DNA from: Streptomyces toyocaensis
GTDB lineage: Bacteria > Actinomycetota > Actinomycetes > Streptomycetales > Streptomycetaceae
Assembly (NCBI RefSeq): GCF_000725125.1
Contig: NZ_JFCB01000005.1
Location: forward strand, 1 to 64,000
Direction: 5' to 3'
Length of the DNA stretch: 64,000 nt
In this document: positions 32,539 to 41,830 of the stretch, one piece after another
How positions within the stretch are numbered: position 1 is the stretch's first letter
Layout of the letters: each line of letters starts with the position of its first letter
The notes under the pieces: model-generated
Databases searched by the model: none
What the model was told of the DNA's origin: nothing
What the model saw: only the letters and a program-made list of their open reading frames with translations
Made by a program: the position numbers and the translations under genes

Positions 32539-33153
32539 TCAGCTCAGCGTCTGCTCCAGCAGGTCCGCCCACTGGGCCACCACCCGCTCGCGGCGGGCCG
32601 TGTCGTCGCTGAGGAGGTTGGCGAGGCCCAGGCCGCGGGCCATGTCGAGGAGGCCCTGGACGGTCTCGCGGACACCGGGGCGGGACTCGTCGGCACCGAG
32701 GAGTTCGACGGCGATGCGGTGGGTCTCACGGCCGACGCGCGACTCCAGCTCGGTCACGCGGGGGCGCAGCTGTTCCTCGTTGGACGCGGCGACCCACAGG
32801 TGGAGCGCCGCGCGGAAGAGCGGACCGGTGTAGAGGTCGACGAGGGCCGCGACCACCGCGCGGCGGCCGCTCGCCGCGGCGCCCTGGGGGAAGAGGGCGC
32901 GCAGGGCGGTGGAACGCTCCTCGGCGACGTACTCCACGGCGGCCGTGAAGAGGTCCTCACGGGTCGGGAAGTGGTGCTGGGCGGCCCCCCGGGAGACACC
33001 CGCGCGTTCGGCGACGACGGAGACCGTGGAGCCCGCCCAGCCGTGTTCGGCGAGGCAGGCCACGGCGGCCTCCAGGAGCCGCTGCCGGGTGGCCCGGCTG
33101 CGGTCCTGCTTGGGGACTCGTTCCGCACGGTCGGTCGTGCTCACACCAGCCAT
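32539..33153 (-). CDS. TetR family regulator, last gene of the acyl-CoA operon
   Basis: 204 residues. HTH at about 25-65 (VSVVAERAGVSRGAAQHHFPTREDLF). It overlaps the enoyl-CoA hydratase stop (ATG 33153, 13 bp; GTG 33144 would overlap by 4) and so is translated with the operon it probably controls. The likely operator is the 16-bp palindrome at 42701. Ligand is probably an acyl-CoA of the pathway; that is inference from similar operons. Confidence 0.85.
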   Translation of the reverse strand: MAGVSTTDRAERVPKQDRSRATRQRLLEAAVACLAEHGWAGSTVSVVAERAGVSRGAAQHHFPTREDLFTAAVEYVAEERSTALRALFPQGAAASGRRAVVAALVDLYTGPLFRAALHLWVAASNEEQLRPRVTELESRVGRETHRIAVELLGADESRPGVRETVQGLLDMARGLGLANLLSDDTARRERVVAQWADLLEQTLS

Positions 33154-33875
33154 TCCGGATCCCGTCGTTCGAGGAAGGCCGTCATGCCCTCGCGCGCGTG
33201 GGCGGAGGCGAAGAGGCGGGCCGAGAGCGCGGCCAGGCCGGCCGCGTCCCGGTCGAAGGTCTCCAGCACCTTAGCCGTGAGCAGCCGTTTCGTCTCGGCC
33301 AGGGCCTCGGGGGCGGATCTGCGCAGGCCGTCGAGGATGGGGGCGAGGGTGTCGTCCACGTCCTCACCGGCCGCCGTGAGCAGGCCGACGCGGACGGCCT
33401 CGGCGGCGTCGAGGCGCTCCCCGGTGAGGTAGTAGCGGGCCAGCGCGCGCGGGTCGGCGCGGGGCAGTACCGGAAGCGAGATGACGGCCGGGGCGACCCC
33501 GATGCGGACCTCGGTGAACGCGAAGGTGGCCGCGGGCGAGGCGACGGCGATGTCGCAGGCGGCGAGCAGTCCCAGACCGCCCGCGCGGACGTGCCCGGTG
33601 ACCCGCGCGAGCACCGGTTTGGGCAGCTCGACGATCTGCCGCAACAGGCCCACCAGGGCCTCGGGCGCGGGCGGGTCGCGCAGGTCGGCGCCCGCGCTGA
33701 AGGTGGTGCCGGTGTGGGTCAGGACCACGGCGCGCACGGCGGTGTCCTCCCCCGCGTCGGTCAGCGCGCCGGCCAGCTCGGCGACGAGGGCGGCGGACAG
33801 GGCGTTGCGGCGTTCCGGGGCGTCGAGACAGAGCGTTTCGACGCCTCGCGCGCGGGTGCGGCCGATCAGGGTCAC
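33141..33875 (-). CDS. Enoyl-CoA hydratase/isomerase (crotonase) family protein
   Basis: 244 residues. Oxyanion motif FSAGADL, second motif HVRAGGLGLLAACDIAVA and FTEVRIGVAPAV. The first catalytic Glu of classic crotonase is Gly here (GGLGLLAACD), as in methylglutaconyl-CoA-type hydratases; the second Glu (TEVRIG) is present. It therefore fits hydration in a leucine/isoprenoid-type pathway. GTG start overlaps the upstream CoA ligase stop by 4 bp; the gene is embedded in the operon. Confidence 0.85.
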   Translation of the reverse strand: MTLIGRTRARGVETLCLDAPERRNALSAALVAELAGALTDAGEDTAVRAVVLTHTGTTFSAGADLRDPPAPEALVGLLRQIVELPKPVLARVTGHVRAGGLGLLAACDIAVASPAATFAFTEVRIGVAPAVISLPVLPRADPRALARYYLTGERLDAAEAVRVGLLTAAGEDVDDTLAPILDGLRRSAPEALAETKRLLTAKVLETFDRDAAGLAALSARLFASAHAREGMTAFLERRDPEWLV

Positions 33876-35452
33876 GAGGGCTCCTCGTGCGCCGCGCGGA
33901 GCTCGCGGCGCAGGATCTTTCCGGAGGCGGCGCGCGGGACGCCGTCGACGAAGGTGACGCGCCGGACGCGCTTGTACGGGGCGACGCGCTCGGCGACGTA
34001 CATCATGATCTCGCCCTCGGACGGCTGCGGGGCGGTCGGACGGCGGACGACGTGGGCGTGCGGGACCTCGTTGCCGTCCTCGTCGTAAACGCCGACGACG
34101 GCGGCGTCGGCGATCCCCGGGTGGGTGAGCAGCAGGGCCTCGAGCTCGGCGGGGGCGACCTGGAAGCCCTTGTACTTGATGAGCTCCTTGACCCGGTCCA
34201 CGACGAACAGCCAGCCTGCCTCGTCGACGTGGCCGACGTCCCCGGTGTGCAGCCAGCCGTCCCGGTCGATCATCGCGGCGGTGGCGTCGGGCCGGCCGAG
34301 GTAGCCCTTCATGACCTGGGGTCCGCGGATGAGGATCTCGCCGGACACGCCGGGGCCGAGGTCCTTGCCGGGGTCGTCGAGGGAGACGATGCGCATCTCG
34401 GTGCCGGCGACGAGCTTGCCGACGGTGCCGGGGGGTGCCTCCTCCATGGCGTCCAGGGGGACGACGTGGGTGCCCGGCGACAGTTCCGTCATGCCGTACG
34501 CCTGCCCGACGGGCGGCAGCCCGAGCCGCCGCGAGCAGACGGCGGCGAGGCGCGCGTCCAGGGGCGCGGCGGCGCTGACGACGTGCTTCAGGGACGACAG
34601 GTCGTACCGGTCGACCACGGGGTGCTTGGCCAGGGCCAGCACGATCGGCGGGGCCACGTACAGGGCGGTGATGCGGTGGTTCTGGATGGCCGCGAGGAAC
34701 GTCTCCAGGTCGAAACGCGGCAGGACGACGACGGTGGCGCCCTGCCGCAGCGGGGCGTTCATCAGGGCCGTCAGCCCGTAGATGTGGAAGAACGGGAGCA
34801 CGGCGAGGACGCGGTCGCCGGGGCCGGCCGTGATCAGTGGCTGGAGCTGCGCGAGGTTGGTGGCGATCTGCCGGTGGGTGAGCATCACGCCCTTGGGGAC
34901 GCCGGTGGTGCCGGAGGAGTACGGCAGGGCGGCGACGTCCTCGGCGGGGTCGATCCCCACCACCGGCTCGGGGGCCGTGGAGGCCAGCATGTCGATCAGC
35001 GAGCGGTGTCCGGGCGCGCTGTCGCAGACGAGGATCTCCTCGACGCCGCCCGCGAGTCCGGCGGCCCGCCGCGCGGTCCCCAGCAGCGGTGAGACGGTGA
35101 CGATCCAGCGCGCCGCGGAGTCCTTGAGCTGCTTGGCGAACTCCTCGGGGGTCGCCAGGGGGTGCACGGTGGTGACGGAGGCGCCCGCGCGGGTGGCCGC
35201 GTAGAACGCGGTGGGGAAGGCGATCGTGTTGGGACTGTGCAGCGCGAGCACGTCCCCCTTGCGGACGCCCGCCTCGGCCAGCCCGGCGGCGACCCGCCGG
35301 TGGAAGCGGTCCAGCTGCTCGTAGGTGAGGGTGGTGCCGTCGGTGCCGTCGATCAGCGCCGGGGTGCTCCCGAACGCGGCTGCCCGGGCGAGCACCGCGT
35401 CGTGGATGGGGAGGTCGACCGGGGCGACGTCCGCGTACTCGCTTCGGAACAT
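33872..35452 (-). CDS. AMP-dependent acyl/aryl-CoA ligase (4-coumarate-CoA ligase-like)
   Basis: 526 residues, ANL superfamily. P-loop ALPYSSGTTGVPKGVML, A5 region GQAYGMTELSPGTH, A7 HTGDVGHVDEAGWLFVVDRVKELIKYKGFQV and A10 catalytic lysine PRAASGKILRREL are intact. The S. coelicolor counterpart is known as a cinnamate/4-coumarate CoA ligase. In this operon it would activate a free acid before carboxylation and beta-oxidation. ATG at 35452. Confidence 0.88.
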   Translation of the reverse strand: MFRSEYADVAPVDLPIHDAVLARAAAFGSTPALIDGTDGTTLTYEQLDRFHRRVAAGLAEAGVRKGDVLALHSPNTIAFPTAFYAATRAGASVTTVHPLATPEEFAKQLKDSAARWIVTVSPLLGTARRAAGLAGGVEEILVCDSAPGHRSLIDMLASTAPEPVVGIDPAEDVAALPYSSGTTGVPKGVMLTHRQIATNLAQLQPLITAGPGDRVLAVLPFFHIYGLTALMNAPLRQGATVVVLPRFDLETFLAAIQNHRITALYVAPPIVLALAKHPVVDRYDLSSLKHVVSAAAPLDARLAAVCSRRLGLPPVGQAYGMTELSPGTHVVPLDAMEEAPPGTVGKLVAGTEMRIVSLDDPGKDLGPGVSGEILIRGPQVMKGYLGRPDATAAMIDRDGWLHTGDVGHVDEAGWLFVVDRVKELIKYKGFQVAPAELEALLLTHPGIADAAVVGVYDEDGNEVPHAHVVRRPTAPQPSEGEIMMYVAERVAPYKRVRRVTFVDGVPRAASGKILRRELRAAHEEPS

Positions 35453-35504
35453 GGTTCCTCCAGGACGGCCGTGAAGCAGAGCGGGCCTGCGGGGCGTCCG
35501 GCCC

Positions 35505-36650
35505 CTAGTAGGACTTGGGCAGGCCCAGGGTCTGGTGGGAGACGTAGTTGAGGATCATCTCCCGGCTCACCGGGGCGATACGGGACACGCGCGCGGCGGT
35601 GACCAGCGAGGCGAGCCCGAACTCGCGCGTGAGGCCGTTCCCGCCGAGGGTGTGCACGGCCTGGTCGACGGCCTTCACGCATGCCTCGGCGGCCGCGTAC
35701 TTGGCCATGTTGGCGGCCTCGCCCGCGCCCACGTCGTCCCCGGCGTCGTAGAGGTGTGCGGCCTTCTGCATCATCAGGCGGGCGAGTTCGAGCTCGATGT
35801 GCGCCTGGGCGAGGGGGTGCGCGATCGCCTGGTGGGCGCCGATGGGCGCCTTCCACACGGTGCGCTCACGCGCGTACTCGACGGCGCGGGACAGCGCGAA
35901 GCGGCCCATGCCGATCGCGAACGCGGCCGTCATGATGCGTTCGGGGTTGAGGCCGGCGAAGAGCTGGAGCAGCCCGGCGTCCTCGTCGCCGACGAGCGCG
36001 TCGGCGGGCAGCCGCACGTCGTCGAGGACCAGCTCGAACTGCTTCTCCGTGGCGTAAAGTTCCATGTCGATCATCCGGCGCCCGAAGCCGGGGGTGTCGC
36101 GCGGGACGATGAACAGGCAGGGCTTGAGGCGTCCCGTCCGGGCGTCCTCCGTGCGGCCGACGACGAGGGTCGCGTCGGCGATGTCGACACCCGAGACGAA
36201 CACCTTGCGTCCGGTCAGCAGCCAGTCGCCGGTGCCGGGGTCGCGCCGCGCGGTGGTGGTGATGCGGTGCGAGTTGGAACCGGCGTCGGGTTCGGTGATG
36301 CCGAAGGCCATCAGGCGGCTGCCGTCGGCCAGGGCGGGCAGCCACTCCCGTTTCTGGGCCTCGGTGCCGAAGCGGGAGATGACGGTGCCGCAGATCGCCG
36401 GGGAGACGATCATCATCAGGAGGGGGTTGCCCGCGGCACCCATCTCCTCCGAGACGAGGCAGAGTTCGGTGATGCCGCCACCGCCACCGCCGTACGCCTC
36501 CGGCAGGTTGACGCCGATGTAGCCGAGCTTGGCTGCGTCCTGCCAGAACCGCCGGCTGTCGGTGGCGGGGGTGCGGGGGTGGTTCCTCGCGAACGAGGCG
36601 ACCGCTTCGCGGAGGGCCTTGTGCTCTTCGGATTCGACGAGGGTGGTCAT
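35505..36650 (-). CDS. Acyl-CoA dehydrogenase
   Basis: FAD enzyme, 381 residues, the usual family length. LMAFGITEPDAGSNSHRITTTARRD (in parts) is the FAD/substrate loop; DLMMQKA-type helices and YAAAEACVKAVDQAVHTLGGNGLTREF form the C-terminal domain, with the catalytic base not fixed. It introduces a double bond alpha/beta to the CoA ester. 52 bp separates it from the ligase gene and 54 bp, holding a dispersed repeat, from the biotin carboxylase gene. ATG 36650. Confidence 0.9.
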   Translation of the reverse strand: MTTLVESEEHKALREAVASFARNHPRTPATDSRRFWQDAAKLGYIGVNLPEAYGGGGGGITELCLVSEEMGAAGNPLLMMIVSPAICGTVISRFGTEAQKREWLPALADGSRLMAFGITEPDAGSNSHRITTTARRDPGTGDWLLTGRKVFVSGVDIADATLVVGRTEDARTGRLKPCLFIVPRDTPGFGRRMIDMELYATEKQFELVLDDVRLPADALVGDEDAGLLQLFAGLNPERIMTAAFAIGMGRFALSRAVEYARERTVWKAPIGAHQAIAHPLAQAHIELELARLMMQKAAHLYDAGDDVGAGEAANMAKYAAAEACVKAVDQAVHTLGGNGLTREFGLASLVTAARVSRIAPVSREMILNYVSHQTLGLPKSY

Positions 36651-36678
36651 GTGGCTCCTTCGACTGCGGGTGGTGTGT

Positions 36679-36706
36679 GGCTGGTCGCGCAGTTCCCCGC
36701 GCCCCT
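36679..36706. repeat. Dispersed repeat copy inside the acyl-CoA operon
   Basis: GGTCGCGCAGTTCCCCGCGC and flanks are the reverse complement of part of the 114-bp repeat unit at 13038. It touches the stop of the biotin carboxylase gene. Confidence 0.75.
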
Positions 36707-38546
36707 AGGTCGCCTGCACCACCGCGAGCAGCGTTCCGGGCTCCACCTGCTGTCCCGGTACGGCGTGGAGGGTGATCAGGGTTCCCGTGGCCGGAGCGGT
36801 GATCTTGTGTTGCATCTTCATCGCCTCCAGCCAGAGGAGGGGCTGTCCGGCCTCCACCGCGGCTCCCTCGGTCAGGCCCTCCGCGACGCGGACGACCGTG
36901 CCCGGCATGGGGGCCAGGAGGGAGCCGGGGGCGTGCTGGGTGGTGGGGTCGGGGAAGCGGGGCAGCACGGTGAGGGCGGTGGCGCCGACGTACACCTGGT
37001 CGCCGTAGCGGCTGACCTCGAACCTGCGCCGGACGCCGTCCACCTCGAGGATCACGAGCCCCGCGTCCGCGTGGACGACCCGCACCCCGTCGGCCGTGAG
37101 GCCGTCCCGTGTGTGCCGGTAGCGGGCCTCGTGCTCCTCGCCGGCCACGAGGTACCGCTTGGCCTGCGGCTGCGAGGGCAGGTTGCGCCAGCCGCCGAAG
37201 CGGGAGCGGCCGTGGGCGTCGGCGAGGGCGGCGGCGAGCGGGGCGTACGGATCGGGGGCCGGGGCCGTCAGTTCCGGCAGGTGGCGGTCGTAGAAGCCGG
37301 TGTCCGTGCGGGCCTCGGCGAACTCCTTGTGCCGCAGGGAGCGGACGAGGAGGTCCCGGTTGGTGACGGGACCGTGGATCACCGCGCGTTCCAGGGCGGA
37401 GGCCAGCTTGCGGACCGCCTCCGCGCGGGTGCGGCCGTGGGCGACGACCTTGGCGAGCATCGGGTCGTAGTGGACGCCGATGTCGTCGCCGTCCGTGCAG
37501 CCGGTGTCCAGGCGCACGTCGCCGGGGACGGCGAGGCGGTGCAGCCGGCCGGCCTGCGGCGCCCAGTCCCGGGCGGGGTCCTCGGCGTAGAGGCGGGCCT
37601 CCACGGCGTGCCCGTGCGGGCGGGGCGGCTCGCCGTCGAGGGCGCGGCCCTCGGCGACGCGGATCTGCTCGGCGACGAGATCGACGCCGTACACGGCCTC
37701 CGTCACGGGGTGTTCCACCTGGAGGCGGGTGTTCATCTCCAGGAAGTGCGCCCGGCCCTCGGCGACGAGGAACTCCACCGTGCCCGCACCGACGTAGGAG
37801 ACGGCACGCGCGGCGCGTACGGCGAGGGCGTGGAGCTCCTCGGTGAGCCGCGCGGGCAGTCCGGGCGCCGGGGCCTCCTCGATCACCTTCTGGTGGCGGC
37901 GCTGGAGCGAGCAGTCCCGGGTGCCGAGCGCCCACACCGTGCCGTGCGTGTCGGCGAGCACCTGCACCTCGACGTGCCGGCCGCCCTCCACATACGGCTC
38001 GACGAACACCTCGCCGTCCCCGAAGGCGCTCGCGGCCTCGGCGCGGGCGGCGGCCAGTTCGGCGTCCAGGTCGGCGAGACGCCGTACGACGCGCATGCCG
38101 CGTCCGCCGCCGCCCGCCGCGGCCTTGACCAGCACCGGCAGGTCGGCCTCGGTGACCTCCCGCAGGGGCTCGGTCCCCATCAGCTCCTTGGCGCGCGTCT
38201 TGGACGCCATCGCCTCGATCGCCTCCGGGGGCGGCCCGATCCACACCAGTCCGGCGTCCCGCACGGCGCGCGCGAAGCCGGCGTGCTCGGAGAGGAAGCC
38301 GTAGCCGGGGTGCACGGCGTCCGCGCCGGCGGCGAGGGCGGCCCGCACGATCAGGTCGCCACGCAGGTACGTGTCGGCGGGCGCCGCCCCCGGCAGCCGG
38401 ACCGCGGTGTCCGCCACGCGCGCGTGGAGGGCGTTTCCGTCGGCGTCCGAGTGCACGGCGACCGTCCGGATGCCCAGTTCACGGCAGGTGCGGACGATGC
38501 GGCAGGCGATCTCGCCCCGGTTCGCGACAAGAACGGAAGTGATCAT
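36705..38546 (-). CDS. Acyl-CoA carboxylase alpha subunit (biotin carboxylase plus BCCP)
   Basis: 613 residues. Biotin carboxylase domain about 1-445 (ANRGEIACRIVRTCRELGI, ATP loop KAAAGGGGRGMRVVR, NTRLQVEHPVTEAVYGVDLV); biotinyl domain at the C-terminus with the target lysine in LEAMKMQHKI. The segment after KTRAKELM is short (GTEPLREVTEADLPVLVK) and lacks the usual AGVP motif, about eight residues less than relatives. It carries CO2 to a methylcrotonyl-, geranyl- or similar acyl-CoA. Gap to the carboxyltransferase gene 6 bp; TGAGGGGAC contains both that stop and the ribosome site. Confidence 0.88.
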   Translation of the reverse strand: MITSVLVANRGEIACRIVRTCRELGIRTVAVHSDADGNALHARVADTAVRLPGAAPADTYLRGDLIVRAALAAGADAVHPGYGFLSEHAGFARAVRDAGLVWIGPPPEAIEAMASKTRAKELMGTEPLREVTEADLPVLVKAAAGGGGRGMRVVRRLADLDAELAAARAEAASAFGDGEVFVEPYVEGGRHVEVQVLADTHGTVWALGTRDCSLQRRHQKVIEEAPAPGLPARLTEELHALAVRAARAVSYVGAGTVEFLVAEGRAHFLEMNTRLQVEHPVTEAVYGVDLVAEQIRVAEGRALDGEPPRPHGHAVEARLYAEDPARDWAPQAGRLHRLAVPGDVRLDTGCTDGDDIGVHYDPMLAKVVAHGRTRAEAVRKLASALERAVIHGPVTNRDLLVRSLRHKEFAEARTDTGFYDRHLPELTAPAPDPYAPLAAALADAHGRSRFGGWRNLPSQPQAKRYLVAGEEHEARYRHTRDGLTADGVRVVHADAGLVILEVDGVRRRFEVSRYGDQVYVGATALTVLPRFPDPTTQHAPGSLLAPMPGTVVRVAEGLTEGAAVEAGQPLLWLEAMKMQHKITAPATGTLITLHAVPGQQVEPGTLLAVVQAT

Positions 38547-38552
38547 GTCCCC

Positions 38553-40151
38553 TCACATCCGGAAGACGCCGAAGCCACCGCGCGCGCCCTCGTAGGGCGC
38601 GGTGTGGACGGCCGACAGGCACAGGCCGAGGACGGTGCGGGTGTCGCGCGGGTCGATGACGCCGTCGTCGTAGAGCCGCCCGGACAGGAACATCGGCAGC
38701 GACTCGGACTCGATCTGCTGCTCCACCATGGCGCGCAGCGCCGCGTCCGCCTCGTCGTCGTACGGCCGTCCCTTCGCCGCCGCCGACTGCCGCGCGACGA
38801 TGGACAGCACCCCGGCGAGCTGCTGCGGACCCATGACGGCGGACTTGGCGCCGGGCCACGCGAAGAGGAACCGCGGGTCGTAGGCGCGACCGCACATGCC
38901 GTAGTGCCCGGCGCCGTAGGAGGCGCCCATGAGGACGGACAGGTGCGGAACCTTCGAGTTGGCGACCGCGTTGATCATCATCGCGCCGTGCTTGATGATG
39001 CCGCCCTGCTCGTACTCCTTGCCGACCATGTAGCCGGTGGTGTTGTGCAGGAAGATCAGCGGGATGTCGCGCTGGTTGGCGAGCTGGATGAACTGGGCGG
39101 CCTTCTGGGACTCCTCGCTGAAGAGGACTCCCCGGGCGTTGGCGAGGATGCCGACGGGATAGCCGTGGAGTGCGGCCCAGCCGGTGGTGAGGCTGGTCCC
39201 GTAGAGCGGTTTGAACTCGTCGAAGTCGGAGGAGTCGACGATCCGCGCGACGACCTCGCGGGGGTCGAAGGGGATCTTCAGGTCGCCCGGCACGATGCCC
39301 AGCAGTTCGTCCTCGTCGTACGTGGGCGGGGCGGCCGGTCCCGGATCGCCGTACGCCTTGCGGTGGTTGAGACGGGCGACGACCCGGCGGGCCTGGCGGA
39401 GCGCGTCCCGCTCGTCGACGGCGAAGTGGTCGGCGAGACCCGACACGCGCGCGTGCATCTCGGCGCCGCCCAGGGACTCGTCGTCGCTCTCCTCCCCCGT
39501 GGCCATCTTCACCAGCGGCGGCCCGCCGAGGAACACCTTGGCCCGCTCCTTGACCATGATCACGTGGTCCGACATGCCGGGGACGTAGGCACCCCCGGCG
39601 GTGGAGTTGCCGAAGACGACGGCGACGGTCGGGATGCCGGCCGCCGACAGCCGGGTCAGGTCCCGGAAGATGGCGCCACCGGGGATGAAGATCTCCTTCT
39701 GGGAGGGCAGGTCGGCGCCGCCGGACTCGACCAGGCTGATCACGGGCAGCCGGTTGGCGAGCGCGATGTCGTTGGCGCGCAGGGCCTTCCGCAGCGACCA
39801 GGGGTTGCTGGCGCCGCCGCGCACGGTCGGGTCGTTCGCGGTGATCAGGCACTCCACCCCCTCGACGACGCCGATGCCGGTGACGAGCGAGGCGCCGACC
39901 GCGTACTCGCTCCCCCAGGCGGCCAGCGCGGACAGCTCCAGGAAGGGCGTGTCGGGGTCGAGGAGCAGTTCGATGCGTTCACGGGCGAGCAGCTTGCCGC
40001 GCCCCCGGTGCCGCTCGACGTACTTGTCGCCGCCGCCCGCGAGCGCCTTGGCGTGTTCGGCGTCGAGTGCGGCGAGCTTGGCGAGCATGGCCTCGCGGTT
40101 GGCCCGGTACTCCGGATCGGCCGTGTTCAGGGCGGATTCGAGGAGCGTCAC
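38553..40151 (-). CDS. Acyl-CoA carboxylase carboxyltransferase (beta) subunit
   Basis: 532 residues with two crotonase-like carboxyltransferase halves: LVTGIGVVEGVECLITANDPTVRGGA (in parts), GGAIFRDLTRLSAAGIPTVAVVFGNSTAGGAYVPGMSD, and VGILANARGVLFSEESQKAAQFIQLANQRDIPLIFLHNTTGYMVG. The 530-residue size and GASYGAGHYGMCGRAYDPRFLF motif match methylcrotonyl/geranyl-CoA carboxylase beta rather than the propionyl type. GTG start overlaps the AtuA-like stop by 4 bp. Confidence 0.9.
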   Translation of the reverse strand: MTLLESALNTADPEYRANREAMLAKLAALDAEHAKALAGGGDKYVERHRGRGKLLARERIELLLDPDTPFLELSALAAWGSEYAVGASLVTGIGVVEGVECLITANDPTVRGGASNPWSLRKALRANDIALANRLPVISLVESGGADLPSQKEIFIPGGAIFRDLTRLSAAGIPTVAVVFGNSTAGGAYVPGMSDHVIMVKERAKVFLGGPPLVKMATGEESDDESLGGAEMHARVSGLADHFAVDERDALRQARRVVARLNHRKAYGDPGPAAPPTYDEDELLGIVPGDLKIPFDPREVVARIVDSSDFDEFKPLYGTSLTTGWAALHGYPVGILANARGVLFSEESQKAAQFIQLANQRDIPLIFLHNTTGYMVGKEYEQGGIIKHGAMMINAVANSKVPHLSVLMGASYGAGHYGMCGRAYDPRFLFAWPGAKSAVMGPQQLAGVLSIVARQSAAAKGRPYDDEADAALRAMVEQQIESESLPMFLSGRLYDDGVIDPRDTRTVLGLCLSAVHTAPYEGARGGFGVFRM

Positions 40152-41830
40152 AACAGGACCTCCGGGATGTCGAGGTGCCGGGAGCGCAGCCATTCGCCGA
40201 GCGCCTTGGCCTGCGGATCGAAGCGGGCCTGCGCGGCGACGCCCTCGCCGAGGATTCCCTCCACGAGGAAGTTCAGGGCGCGCAGGCGGGGAAGGACGTG
40301 CCGGGTGACGGGCAGCTCGCGGGCCTCGGGGATCAGCGTCCGGAACCGTTCGACGGTCAGCTCGTGGGCGAGCCACCGCCAGGCGTCGTCGGAGCGGACC
40401 CAGACGCCGACGTTGGCGTTCCCGCCCTTGTCGCCGCTGCGGGCACCGGCGAGGAGGCCGAGGGGCGCGCGAGTCGTGGGTCCCTCGGGCAGCGGGTCGG
40501 GAAGCTCGGGCTCCGGTACGTCGTCGAGTACGGCGGTGTCGTGCGGCGGGTCCACGGTGACACGGCGTCCGTCGTGGAGGACGGCCACATGGTCGACGTC
40601 GCCATGGGGGACGTACACATCCTCGAAGACCCCATAGGGGGAGCCCTTCCCCGGTGGCGCCATCACATGGAACCCGGGATAGCTCGCCAGCGCCAGCTCG
40701 ACGGCGGCCGCGCCCAGCACGCGCCCGACCTTCTCCTGGGAGGGGTCCCGCACGACCAGCCGCAGCAGCGCACTCGCCGTTTCCTGGGTCCAGGCGTCGG
40801 GCTGGTCGGTGCGCACCAGGTCCCAGCTGACCCGGGCGGGACGGGACTCGGCGAGGGCGGCGCGCATCTGCTGCCGGACCAGCGCCGCCTTGGACTCGAT
40901 CTCCAGCCCGGTGAGCACGAACACGACCTCGTTGCGGAAGCCGCCGAGCCGGTTGATCCCGACCTTGAGGGCCGGGGGTGGCGCCTCGCCCCGGACACCG
41001 TCGATCCGGACCCGGTCGGGGCCCTCCTGGGTGAGCCGCACGGTGTCCAGGCGGGCCGTGGTGTCCGGCCCCGCGTACCGGGCGCCGGCCGTCTCGTAGA
41101 GGAGCTGGGCCGTCACCGTGCCGACGTCGACCAGGCCTCCTGTCCCGGGGTGCTTGGTGATGACGCTGCTGCCGTCCTCGTGCAGTTCGGCGAGGGGGAA
41201 CCCGGGCCGCAGGGCCCCGCCCTCACCGAAGAACGCGTAGTTCCCGCCGGTCGCCTGCGCCCCGCACTCCAGCACGTGCCCGGCGACGACGGCCCCCGCG
41301 AGCCGGTCGTGGTCCGTCGGCGTCCAGCCGAAGTGGGCGGCGGCGGGACCGGTGACCAGGGCCGCGTCGGTGACCCGGCCGGTGACCACGATGTCGGCGC
41401 CCTCGCGCAGACAGGCGGCGATCCCGAACCCGCCGAGGTAGGCGTGGGCGGCGAGGGCGCCGGGGTACCGCGCCGTGAGGTCGTCGCCCTCGACGTGGGC
41501 GACCCGCACGGGGATACCCAGCCGGGCGGCGAGCGCGCGCACGGCGTCGGCGAGTGCCGCCGGGTTGAGCCCGCCCGCGTTGGTGACGATCCTGACGCCC
41601 CGCTCGTGGGCGAGGCCGAGGGTGTCCTCGAGCTGCCGCAGGAAGGTGCGGGCGTATCCGGCGGAGGGGTCCCCCAGCCGGTCGCGGGCGAGGATGAGCA
41701 TGGTCAGCTCGGCGAGGTAGTCACCGGTGAGGACGTCGACCTCGCCCCCGGTGAGCATCTCGCGCAGGGCGTCGAAGCGGTCGCCGTAGAAGCCGGAGAA
41801 GTTCCCGACGCGCAGGGTCGTCGCTCTCAC
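40148..41830 (-). CDS. AtuA-like (DUF1446) acyclic terpene utilisation protein
   Basis: 560 residues. N-terminal DUF1446 region (RVGNFSGFYGDRFDALREML, LTGDYLAELTMLIL, GGFGIAACLREGADIVVTGRVTDAALVTG, in parts) and the C-terminal AtuA ferredoxin-like domain (ARSGDKGGNANVGVWVRSD). AtuA is required for citronellol/geranate catabolism in Pseudomonas, with exact chemistry unsettled. GTG 41830 overlaps the upstream stop by 4 bp. The presence together with a GCC/MCC-like carboxylase points to isoprenoid or branched-acid breakdown. Confidence 0.85.
   Translation of the reverse strand: MRATTLRVGNFSGFYGDRFDALREMLTGGEVDVLTGDYLAELTMLILARDRLGDPSAGYARTFLRQLEDTLGLAHERGVRIVTNAGGLNPAALADAVRALAARLGIPVRVAHVEGDDLTARYPGALAAHAYLGGFGIAACLREGADIVVTGRVTDAALVTGPAAAHFGWTPTDHDRLAGAVVAGHVLECGAQATGGNYAFFGEGGALRPGFPLAELHEDGSSVITKHPGTGGLVDVGTVTAQLLYETAGARYAGPDTTARLDTVRLTQEGPDRVRIDGVRGEAPPPALKVGINRLGGFRNEVVFVLTGLEIESKAALVRQQMRAALAESRPARVSWDLVRTDQPDAWTQETASALLRLVVRDPSQEKVGRVLGAAAVELALASYPGFHVMAPPGKGSPYGVFEDVYVPHGDVDHVAVLHDGRRVTVDPPHDTAVLDDVPEPELPDPLPEGPTTRAPLGLLAGARSGDKGGNANVGVWVRSDDAWRWLAHELTVERFRTLIPEARELPVTRHVLPRLRALNFLVEGILGEGVAAQARFDPQAKALGEWLRSRHLDIPEVLL

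Noticed and set aside
35535..40637. 1,700-codon open frame on the plus strand
   Set aside because: It is antisense to four clearly recognised genes (acyl-CoA dehydrogenase, biotin carboxylase, carboxyltransferase and part of the AtuA-like gene) and its translation is Arg/Gly/Val-rich with no domain; typical of high-GC antisense frames.
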